Part shown: positions 9,491 through 16,267 of the stretch, in pieces
How the letters are laid out: the number at the start of each line of letters is the position of its first letter
Position numbering within the stretch: position 1 is the first letter of the stretch
From: Pseudomonas nitroreducens TX1
GTDB taxonomy: Bacteria; Pseudomonadota; Gammaproteobacteria; Pseudomonadales; Pseudomonadaceae
DNA length: 64,000 bases
Assembly (NCBI RefSeq): GCF_000313755.1
Contig: NZ_AMZB01000134.1
Coordinates: forward strand, 124,001-188,000
Reading direction: 5' to 3'
The notes under the pieces: generated by a model
Told to the model about the DNA's origin: nothing
The model's input: the letters and a program-made list of their open reading frames with translations, nothing else
The model's database searches: none
Made by a program: the position numbers and the translations under genes

Positions 9491-10095
9491 TGGAGTCCCT
9501 GCCGTTCATGCCGATCGCGGACGAAGTCCGCTCCTGCCCAAGGTTCGATCTCGTGTGGGGGCGACTCTGTTCACGAGGTTTCGAGCCGCGCATTCTGAGC
9601 ACGCCATGCCAAGAAACTCGCGCCGTTCGGCAGCTTGCCTCTGTGCTCCCGCGGACTTTTTTGCGCGATGAATCGTTGCTGAAAATCGACGGCAACGGTG
9701 GATTTGGGCGCTTGCTCGCCAGAGCATTTCACCCTGTGGTCATCGCGAATCTCGAGACGTGTTGGTGCGCCGCGAGAGCTCTCCATTCCGCCTTCTAAGG
9801 TACGGCTGCGTGCTGCATGAAAGGCTCTGCGGCGGGCTTTTCCGGGGTGTCCGGGAAAAATATTTTTCGGTGTCAAACACGCGCGCCACGGGCGTTTGCG
9901 CCGCCAGGCCGGTTGCGGCAACGGAACCAAGTACGCAGGGCGGCGTCATTGAGTGAGTGAAAAAACGCGCCTTCGCGCACTGTTGAAAAGCTCTGAAGCC
10001 ACTGTCTGCTGCGGCCTGCAGCACAATAGGGACATTGGCGAGAGGCCATCAGCGGGGCTAGTATGGGCGCAACCACGTCCGCCAGGAGGCACGTC
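9491..10095. other. 600-bp gene-free gap between algQ and algP
   Basis: I see no convincing gene here. Small open frames on either strand lack ribosome sites and family features. It contains a single palindromic repeat (9513-9536, core GCGGACGAAGTCCGC), a perfect AT-rich palindrome GAAAAATATTTTTC at 9855-9868, and a possible sigma-70 promoter for algP (TTGGCG at 10035, TAGTAT at 10059, 18-base spacer). In P. aeruginosa I recall an FKBP-type prolyl isomerase gene at this place; nothing like it remains here. Confidence 0.6.
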
Positions 10096-11505
10096 ATGTC
10101 GGCCAACAAGAAACCTGTCACTACCCCTCTGCACCTGCTGCACCAGTTGTCCAACAGTCTGATCGAACACCTCGAAGGTGCCTGCAAGCAGGCGCTCGTC
10201 GATTCCGAAAAGCTGCTCGCCAAGCTCGAGAAACAACGTGGCAAGGCTCAGGAGAAGCTGCACACCGCACGCACCAAGCTGCAGGACGCAACCAAGGCCG
10301 GCAAGGCGAAGGCGCAGGCCAAGGCGAAGTCGAGCATCGCTGAGCTCGACGGCGTGCTGGATGTTCTGAAGACCCGCCAGACTGAAACCCGTGCCTACAT
10401 TGCCAACCTCAAGCGCGATGTGCAGGAGAGCCTGAAGCTCGCCCAGGGCGTGACCAAGGTGAAGGAAGCCGCTGGCAAATCGCTCGCTACTCGCAAGACG
10501 GCTGCTGCCGCTGCCAAACCGGTTGCCAAGGTTGCCGCCAAGCCCGCCGCGAAAGCTGCTGCCAAGCCTGCTGCGACGCCGGCCGCCAAGGTTGCCGCTG
10601 CCAAGCCCGCTGCCGCTAAACCGGCCGCCAAGCCTGCTGTGAAAGCCGCTGCCAAACCGGCCGCCAAGCCTGCTGCCAAGGCCGCTGCCAAACCGGCCGC
10701 CAGGACTGCCGCTGCCAAGCCCGCCGCCAAACCGGCTGCCAAGCCTGCTGCGAAAGCTGCCGCCAAACCGGCCGCCAAGCCTGCTGCGAAAGCTGCCGCC
10801 AAACCGGCTGCCAAGCCTGCTGCGAAAGCTGCTGCCAAACCGGCCGCCAAGCCTGCTGCGAAAGCTGCCGCCAAACCGGCTGCCAAGCCTGCTGCGAAAG
10901 CTGCTGCCAAACCGGCCGCCAAGCCTGCTGCGAAAGCTGCCGCCAAACCGGCTGCCAAGCCTGCTGCGAAAGCTGCTGCCAAACCGGCCGCCAAGCCTGC
11001 TGCGAAAGCTGCCGCCAAACCGGCTGCCAAGCCTGCTGCGAAAGCTGCTGCCAAACCGGCTGCCAAGCCTGCTGCGAAAGCCGCTGCCAAACCGGCCGCC
11101 AAGCCTGCTGCCAAACCGGCCGCGAAGACCGCTGCCGCCAAACCCGCGGCGACTAAGCCCGCTGCGAAAGCCGCTGCTAAACCGGCCGCCAAACCCGCAG
11201 CGAAGCCTGCCACCGCTGCCGCCAAACCGGCTGCCAAGTCTGCTGCGAAGCCCGCTGCCGCTGCCAAAACGGCTGCCAAGCCCGCCGCGAAACCGGCTGC
11301 CAAACCGGCGGTGAAAGCCGCTGCCAAGCCGGCCGCAAAACCTGCCGCCAAGCCTGCCGCCGCTGCCAAACCCGCTGCTCCGGCTGCTCCGGCTGCCCCG
11401 AGCGCACCGACTGCCCAGTCGAGCACTCCGGCTGCTCCCCCGGTTGCCAGTGCCACTCCGGCCCCGGCTGCTCCGGCCAGCAGCACCTCCTCCAGCGCTT
11501 CCTAA
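10096..11505 (+). CDS. algP: AlgP/AlgR3 histone H1-like Lys/Pro/Ala-repeat protein
   Basis: 469 residues. The first ~130 are a charged helical domain (HLLHQLSNSLIEHLEGACKQ... with EKLLAKLEKQRGKAQEKL), probably coiled coil. From about 135 to 430 the chain is almost only Lys, Ala and Pro in KPAA/KAAA units, like eukaryotic histone H1 tails. The end is Ala/Pro/Ser-rich. AlgP of P. aeruginosa (about 350 residues) binds DNA and influences alginate expression. This copy is about a third longer because of extra repeats. ATG 10096 has AGGAGG eight bases upstream. The repetitive DNA invites length change by slippage. Confidence 0.93.
   Translation: MSANKKPVTTPLHLLHQLSNSLIEHLEGACKQALVDSEKLLAKLEKQRGKAQEKLHTARTKLQDATKAGKAKAQAKAKSSIAELDGVLDVLKTRQTETRAYIANLKRDVQESLKLAQGVTKVKEAAGKSLATRKTAAAAAKPVAKVAAKPAAKAAAKPAATPAAKVAAAKPAAAKPAAKPAVKAAAKPAAKPAAKAAAKPAARTAAAKPAAKPAAKPAAKAAAKPAAKPAAKAAAKPAAKPAAKAAAKPAAKPAAKAAAKPAAKPAAKAAAKPAAKPAAKAAAKPAAKPAAKAAAKPAAKPAAKAAAKPAAKPAAKAAAKPAAKPAAKAAAKPAAKPAAKPAAKTAAAKPAATKPAAKAAAKPAAKPAAKPATAAAKPAAKSAAKPAAAAKTAAKPAAKPAAKPAVKAAAKPAAKPAAKPAAAAKPAAPAAPAAPSAPTAQSSTPAAPPVASATPAPAAPASSTSSSAS
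10753..11112 (+). repeat. Ten-unit 36-bp tandem repeat inside algP
   Basis: Units begin at 10753, 10789, 10825 and so on every 36 bases to 11077. Each encodes KAAAKPAAKPAA. Most units alternate between two synonymous versions (GCTGCCGCC...GGCTGCC and GCTGCTGCC...GGCCGCC), giving a 72-bp higher-order period, so past expansion probably happened in two-unit steps. Less regular KPAA codons flank it on both sides. Confidence 0.95.
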
Positions 11506-11508
11506 GGC

Positions 11509-11973
11509 TCAGGAGAGGCTCGCCGCGGTGCGCAGGGTTTCCCGCGCATCGCGGCGCAAGCCGCATGCCCCGTCAGGCACGGCCTCCAGCCAGCGCGCCA
11601 GATCCTTTGCTTCATCCCGTGGCCAGTCCTTCGCCACCGTCTCCAGCCTCCCCAGCAACACCTTTTCCGCTTCCAGTTCGAGCTGCTTGATCCGTTCGCG
11701 CAGTGACGCCAGCTCCGCATCCTGCTTCGCCGATTCTCGCCAGCGTTGACGCACAGAACGCAACGGCACGACCACCTCTTCGCGCCATCCCCGCGCCGTG
11801 CTTTCCAGCTCGCTCATTCGCGACGCCGCGAAGGCTACGCCGGTGTTGCCCAGCCATGCCGATGCGAGCAGCAGGCAGACATCCGCACCGCCTTCCTGCA
11901 GGGCCAGGCAAGCTGCCTCAACCCCAGGCCGGGCGTAGAGTTTCAGCGCATACGACCAGACATCATCAGACAT
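11509..11973 (-). CDS. TIGR02444-type small conserved protein, function unknown
   Basis: 154 residues, no signal or membrane span. It starts MSDDVWSYALKLYARPGVEAACLALQEGGADVCLLLASAWL, matching a conserved family of unknown function usually encoded beside the ABC-F gene in pseudomonads. The C-terminal half is charged and helical (KQDAELASLRERIKQLELEAEKVL), a likely coiled coil. It converges on algP with only three bases between stops, and lies head-to-head with the ABC-F gene at 12021. Confidence 0.8.
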   Translation of the reverse strand: MSDDVWSYALKLYARPGVEAACLALQEGGADVCLLLASAWLGNTGVAFAASRMSELESTARGWREEVVVPLRSVRQRWRESAKQDAELASLRERIKQLELEAEKVLLGRLETVAKDWPRDEAKDLARWLEAVPDGACGLRRDARETLRTAASLS

Positions 11974-12020
11974 AGACCACCCACAGCGATTGCCAGGCGA
12001 AGCTGATAAACTCCGCCGCC

Positions 12021-13931
12021 ATGATTCGACTACAAGATCTTACGCTACAGCGTGGCCCCCAGCGTTTGCTGGAAGGTGCCGAACTCACCCTGCACGCCGG
12101 ACAGAAAGTCGGCCTGATCGGCGCCAACGGCGCCGGCAAGTCGAGCCTGTTCGCCCTGCTGCGCGGCCAACTCGGCCAGGACGCCGGCGACTGCTACCTG
12201 CCCGCGGACTGGCGCATCGCGCACATGCGCCAGGAAGTCGATACCCTCGACCGCCTCGCCGTCGACTACGTGCTCGATGGTGACGTGCACCTGCGCAGGA
12301 TCCAGGCGGACCTCGCCGCGGCCGAAGACGCCCACGACGGTACCGCCCTGGCACGCCTGCACAGCGAGCTGGACAGCGCCGACGGTTATACCGCCGACGC
12401 CCGCGCACGCAAGCTGCTGGCGGGCCTCGGCTTCACGTCCGAGCAGATGGATCGTCGCGTCGGCGACTTCTCCGGCGGCTGGCGGATGCGCCTGAACCTG
12501 GCGCAGGCGCTGATGTGCCCGTCCGAGCTGCTGCTGCTCGACGAACCGACTAACCACCTCGACCTCGATGCCATTCTCTGGCTGGAAGAGTGGCTCAAGG
12601 GCTACCCGGGCACGCTGCTGCTGATCTCCCACGACCGCGATTTCCTCGACGCCGTGGTGGACAACATCGCCCACCTGGAGCAGCGCAAGCTGACCCTGTA
12701 CCGCGGCGGCTACTCGGCCTTCGAGCGTACCCGCGCCGAACGCTTGGCCCAGCAGCAACAGGCGTACGAGAAGCAGCAGGCGCAGCGCGCGCACATGGAA
12801 AAGTACATCGCCCGCTTCCGCGCCCAGGCCACCAAGGCCCGCCAGGCGCAGAGCCGGATCAAGGCGCTGGAACGCCTGGAAGAGCTGGCGCCGGCCCACG
12901 TCGACTCGCCGTTCGACTTCAGCTTCCGCGAGTCCGACAAGATTTCCAGCCCGCTGCTGAACCTCTCCGAGGCCCGCCTGGGCTACGGCGACAAGACCGT
13001 GTTGGAGAAGGTCAAGCTGCAACTGGTGCCCGGCGCGCGCATCGGCCTGCTCGGCCCCAACGGCGCGGGCAAGTCGACCCTGATCAAGACCCTGTCCGGC
13101 GACCTGTCGCTGCTGGCCGGCGAGCTCGCTCGTGGCGAAAACCTCGCCATTGGCTACTTCGCCCAGCATCAGCTCGACTCGCTTGATCCCAAGGCCAGTC
13201 CGCTGCTGCACCTGGCGCGCATCGCGCCGGCCGAGCGCGAACAGACCCTGCGCGACTTCCTCGGCGGCTTCGACTTCCGCGGTGATCGTTGCGACGAACC
13301 GGTGCTGAATTTCTCCGGTGGCGAGAAGGCGCGTCTGGCCCTGGCACTGATTGCCTGGCAGAAGCCCAACCTGCTGCTGCTCGACGAACCGACCAACCAC
13401 CTCGACCTGGAAATGCGCCTGGCGCTGACCCTGGCACTGCAGGAGTTCTCCGGCGCCGTGGTGGTGGTATCTCACGATCGTCACTTGCTCAAGAGCACCA
13501 CCGACGAATTCCTGCTGGTGGCCGATGGGCGCATCCAGGAGTTCGACGGCGACCTGGAGGACTACGCCCGCTGGCTGGTGGACTTCCGCGCGCGGCAGGT
13601 GCCGTCGTCGCCCGCAGCTCCCGCTGGCGACAAGACCGACAAGCGCGCCCAGCGCCAGGCTGCCGCTGCCCTGCGCCAGCAGCTCGCTCCGCACAAGCGC
13701 GAGGCGGAAAAGCTGGAAAAGGAGCTGAGCAAGGTCCACGAACAGCTGGCCGAGCTCGAACAGCGCCTGGGCGACAGCGCGCTCTACGAGGCCTCGCGCA
13801 AGGACGAGCTGCGGGACCTGTTGGCCCGCCAGGCGACCCTGAAGACCCGCGAAAGCGAGCTGGAAGAGTCCTGGCTGATGGCCCTGGAAACCCTCGAAGA
13901 GCTGCAGCGCCAGCTCGAGGCCAGTGAGTGA
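12021..13931 (+). CDS. yheS: ABC-F family ATPase (YheS/Uup-like)
   Basis: 636 residues with two nucleotide-binding domains and no membrane part. Walker A: GANGAGKSS (about 35) and GPNGAGKST (about 347). Signature motifs: FSGGWRMRLNLAQAL and FSGGEKARLALAL. Walker B: LLLLDEPTNHLDL twice. The linker (about 240-300) is the charged P-site tRNA interaction motif region, and a coiled-coil C-terminal domain (about 545-636) follows. ABC-F proteins act on ribosomes to relieve stalling. The long C-terminal coiled coil fits YheS more than EttA. It is translationally coupled to the MscS-like gene. Confidence 0.9.
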   Translation: MIRLQDLTLQRGPQRLLEGAELTLHAGQKVGLIGANGAGKSSLFALLRGQLGQDAGDCYLPADWRIAHMRQEVDTLDRLAVDYVLDGDVHLRRIQADLAAAEDAHDGTALARLHSELDSADGYTADARARKLLAGLGFTSEQMDRRVGDFSGGWRMRLNLAQALMCPSELLLLDEPTNHLDLDAILWLEEWLKGYPGTLLLISHDRDFLDAVVDNIAHLEQRKLTLYRGGYSAFERTRAERLAQQQQAYEKQQAQRAHMEKYIARFRAQATKARQAQSRIKALERLEELAPAHVDSPFDFSFRESDKISSPLLNLSEARLGYGDKTVLEKVKLQLVPGARIGLLGPNGAGKSTLIKTLSGDLSLLAGELARGENLAIGYFAQHQLDSLDPKASPLLHLARIAPAEREQTLRDFLGGFDFRGDRCDEPVLNFSGGEKARLALALIAWQKPNLLLLDEPTNHLDLEMRLALTLALQEFSGAVVVVSHDRHLLKSTTDEFLLVADGRIQEFDGDLEDYARWLVDFRARQVPSSPAAPAGDKTDKRAQRQAAAALRQQLAPHKREAEKLEKELSKVHEQLAELEQRLGDSALYEASRKDELRDLLARQATLKTRESELEESWLMALETLEELQRQLEASE

Positions 13932-14494
13932 TGGATGACGTGAACCTGCTGGTGGCGTGGAGCGAACCGCTGCTGCGTGGCGGGCAGATCATTCTCATCC
14001 TGCTGCTGGCCTGGCTGGTGCAGCGCGTCGTGACGCGCGCCATCAGCCGTCTTGGCGAGCGTTATCCGATGCCGCCGGAGTTGCTGCTGCCGCTGCGCGG
14101 CGGCCTGCGCTGGCTGATCATGGGGTCGGCGGTGATGCTGGTGCTGGAACGCCTGGGTGTCTCCGCCGATGTGCTGTGGGCCGCGCTGACCGGCTTCGCC
14201 GCGGTCGCGGCGGTGGCGTTCTTCGCGATCTGGAGTGTGCTGTCCAACCTGTTCTGCGCCTTGATGATCTTCACCATGGGGCCGTTCCGCCTGGGGGATC
14301 GCGTGGAAGTCATCGAGTCCGCCGACAAGCCCGGCGTAAAGGGGCGGGTGATAGCGATCAACCTGCTCTACACCACTCTGGAAGAAGTCAACGAAGACGG
14401 CACGCCGGGTGCGCTGCTGCAGGTGCCCAACAACCTGTTTTTCCAGAAGGCCATTCGCCGTTGGCGCGGGCCGAATTTCCCCACCACCCCCTGA
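13931..14494 (+). CDS. Small MscS-like mechanosensitive channel protein
   Basis: 187 residues. Membrane spans at about 15-33 (IILILLLAWLVQ) and 55-75, then the MscS pore helix region AALTGFAAVAAVAFFAIWSVLSNLFCALMIF and the beta domain GPFRLGDRVEVIE...GRVIAINLLYTTL. It is shorter than E. coli MscS (286) and lacks most of the C-terminal alpha/beta vestibule. The ATG overlaps the last base of the preceding stop; a GTG three bases upstream is also possible. Likely a membrane tension channel, but conductance cannot be inferred. Confidence 0.82.
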   Translation: MDDVNLLVAWSEPLLRGGQIILILLLAWLVQRVVTRAISRLGERYPMPPELLLPLRGGLRWLIMGSAVMLVLERLGVSADVLWAALTGFAAVAAVAFFAIWSVLSNLFCALMIFTMGPFRLGDRVEVIESADKPGVKGRVIAINLLYTTLEEVNEDGTPGALLQVPNNLFFQKAIRRWRGPNFPTTP

Positions 14495-14509
14495 CGGACG
14501 CCTGTCACT

Positions 14510-15268
14510 ATGGAATGGCTTGCTAGCCCTGAGATCTGGGTTGCCTTTTTGACCCTGACTGCCCTGGAAATCGTACTGGGCATCGACAACATCATCTTCA
14601 TCTCGATCCTGGTCAGCCGCCTGCCGGCCGCCCAGCAACCCAAGGCGCGCTTCTTCGGCCTGGCGCTGGCGATGGGCACGCGGATCCTGCTGCTACTCTC
14701 GATCACCTGGGTGATGCGCCTGACCGCCGACCTGTTCACCGTGTTCGACCATGGTATTTCCGGACGCGACCTGATCCTGTTCTTCGGCGGCCTGTTCCTG
14801 CTGTTCAAGAGCACCATGGAGATCTACCACAGCCTCGAAGGCGCGGAAGAGGGTGGCCAGCAGGGCGGCAAGTCCCGCGGCTTCATGGGGATCATCATCC
14901 AGATCGCGATCATCGACATCGTCTTCTCCCTGGACTCGGTAATCACCGCCGTCGGCCTGGTACAGCACGTGCCGGTGATGGTCGCGGCCATCGTCATCTC
15001 GGTCGGCGTGATGATGCTCTCGGCCGGCACCATCAGCGCCTTCATCGAGAAACACCCGTCGCTGAAGATGCTGGCGCTGTCGTTCCTCATCGTGGTCGGC
15101 ACCGTGCTGATCGCCGAAGCCTTCGAGATCCACGTGCCCAAGGGTTACGTGTACTTCGCCATGGCCTTCTCGCTGGCGGTGGAGGCAATCAACATCCGCC
15201 TGCGCGGCGCCCTGGCACGCAAGCGCGGCGAGGAGCCGGTGAAGCTGCGCAAGGATATTCCGAGCTGA
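14510..15268 (+). CDS. TerC-family integral membrane protein
   Basis: 252 residues with about seven membrane spans. Contains the TerC hallmark acidic membrane motifs TALEIVLGIDNIIFISIL and IDIVFSLDSVITAVG, in which the aspartates are thought to bind metal ions. E. coli relatives (YgdQ, Alx) are linked to manganese handling and the family to exoenzyme metalation. Starts with ATG 15 bases after the MscS-like stop, so co-transcribed. A strong terminator follows. Confidence 0.88.
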   Translation: MEWLASPEIWVAFLTLTALEIVLGIDNIIFISILVSRLPAAQQPKARFFGLALAMGTRILLLLSITWVMRLTADLFTVFDHGISGRDLILFFGGLFLLFKSTMEIYHSLEGAEEGGQQGGKSRGFMGIIIQIAIIDIVFSLDSVITAVGLVQHVPVMVAAIVISVGVMMLSAGTISAFIEKHPSLKMLALSFLIVVGTVLIAEAFEIHVPKGYVYFAMAFSLAVEAINIRLRGALARKRGEEPVKLRKDIPS

Positions 15269-15287
15269 TCGGTCTGTCGTGAAACAC

Positions 15288-15320
15288 AAAGCCCGGCCCA
15301 GTGCCGGGCTTTTGGTTTTT
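15288..15320 (+). terminator. Intrinsic terminator after terC-like gene
   Basis: Perfect hairpin AAAGCCCGGC / GCCGGGCTTT with a short loop, then TGGTTTTT. Ends the ABC-F / MscS-like / TerC operon; the A-rich left arm could also work on the minus strand. Confidence 0.85.
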
Positions 15321-15321
15321 C

Positions 15322-15401
15322 GTAGGAGCGAGCTTGCTCGCGAACAGAGTTTCCCGGCGACTCCGGAATTATGGCGGTTCGCGAGCAAGCTCGCTCCGAC
15401 A
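15322..15401. repeat. REP pair (REPIN), class 1, copy A
   Basis: Two inverted copies of a palindromic unit, core GAGCGAGCTTGCTCGC, flanked by GTAG and AAC, face each other across about 32 bases. The left copy is 15322-15345, the right copy 15378-15401 (ending CCGAC rather than CCTAC). This is the typical Pseudomonas REPIN layout mobilised by a RAYT transposase, which is not in this window. Confidence 0.9.
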
Positions 15402-15508
15402 GGTTCATCCGACCTTGGTCGGGCAGGCTGGGCGGCATCGCGTGACTGAGGCACACTGGCCACCCGTAACAAATGATTGCGCCTGCCTGGGCGCCATGAG
15501 GTCCGCCA

Positions 15509-16138
15509 ATGCTCGCCAGTACCTGGTTCGCCTTCTTCATCGCCTGCTGGGTGATCAGCCTGTCGCCCGGCGCCGGGGCCATCGCCTCAATGTCCTGTGG
15601 ACTGCAATACGGTTTCTGGCGCGGTTACTGGAATGCCCTGGGCCTGCAGATCGGCCTGGCGCTGCAGATCGCCATCGTCGCCGCCGGCGTCGGCGCGCTT
15701 CTCTCGGCTTCGGCCGTGGCGTTCAGCGCGATCAAGTGGTTCGGTGTGATCTACCTGGTCTATCTCGCGTACCGCCAGTGGACGGCGGCGCCGCAGGTGA
15801 TGACGGCGAGCGGCGAGCGCCCCTCGGGCCGGCCGCTGACCCTGGTGCTGCGTGGTTTCCTGGTCAACGCCAGCAACCCCAAGGCAGTGATTTTCATGCT
15901 CGCGGTGCTACCGCAGTTCGTCGACCCGCACCGTCCGATGGCGATCCAGTACATCATCATGGGTGCGACCATGATCACCGTCGACCTGATCGTCATGGCC
16001 GGCTACACCGGCCTGGCCGCGCGCGTGCTGCGCGCCTTGCGCTCGCAGCGCCAGCAACGGGTGATGAACCGGACCTTCGCCACTCTGTTCGTAGGCGCCG
16101 CCGCGCTGCTTGCCACGGTGCGCCGCGCGCCGGCCTGA
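15509..16138 (+). CDS. LysE/RhtB-family amino acid exporter
   Basis: 209 residues with six predicted membrane spans. Starts MLASTWFAFFIACWVISLSPGAGAIASMSCGLQYGFWRG, the family signature with the SPGP-like motif. The central part FGVIYLVYLAYRQW and the NASNPKAVIFMLAVLPQFVD segment (NPK...PQF) are diagnostic. RhtB proteins export homoserine lactone, threonine or other amino acids; the substrate is not predictable here. It stands alone between the REP pair and the iron permease. An imperfect hairpin follows. Confidence 0.88.
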   Translation: MLASTWFAFFIACWVISLSPGAGAIASMSCGLQYGFWRGYWNALGLQIGLALQIAIVAAGVGALLSASAVAFSAIKWFGVIYLVYLAYRQWTAAPQVMTASGERPSGRPLTLVLRGFLVNASNPKAVIFMLAVLPQFVDPHRPMAIQYIIMGATMITVDLIVMAGYTGLAARVLRALRSQRQQRVMNRTFATLFVGAAALLATVRRAPA

Positions 16139-16156
16139 GGGGCTTTTTCCGGAGCT

Positions 16157-16182
16157 CCGGAGTATCCCTGGGGATGCTCCGG
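16157..16182. terminator. Hairpin after the LysE/RhtB gene
   Basis: CCGGAG-ATCCC / GGGAT-CTCCGG with a two-base loop. No T tract follows on the plus strand, so it may be an inefficient or Rho-assisted terminator. Confidence 0.4.
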
Positions 16183-16243
16183 GCACAACCTTGCGGGACA
16201 TTCTCCTTGCATAGACGGAAACCTGAGGTGACAATTTAACCTC

Positions 16244-16258
16244 TTTCATTCTCATTTG
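16244..16258. promoter_or_regulatory. Probable Fur box upstream of the FTR1 iron permease
   Basis: The minus-strand reading CAAATGAGAATGAAA contains AATGAGAAT, the core seen in many Fur-regulated promoters (compare the 19-bp consensus built on GATAATGATAAT). It ends nine bases before the permease ATG, fitting iron repression. Called from pattern only. Confidence 0.5.
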
Positions 16259-16267
16259 CCTTCCCGT

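Noticed and set aside
10753-11112. Possible CRISPR array (regular 36-bp repeats)
   Set aside because: Units are contiguous with no spacers and are in-frame coding repeats of algP; no cas genes.
10395-11486. 363-residue Ala/Leu/Gly-rich open frame on the minus strand that looks like a membrane protein
   Set aside because: It is the antisense of the algP KPAA repeats; its composition follows from the repeat codons, with no ribosome site.
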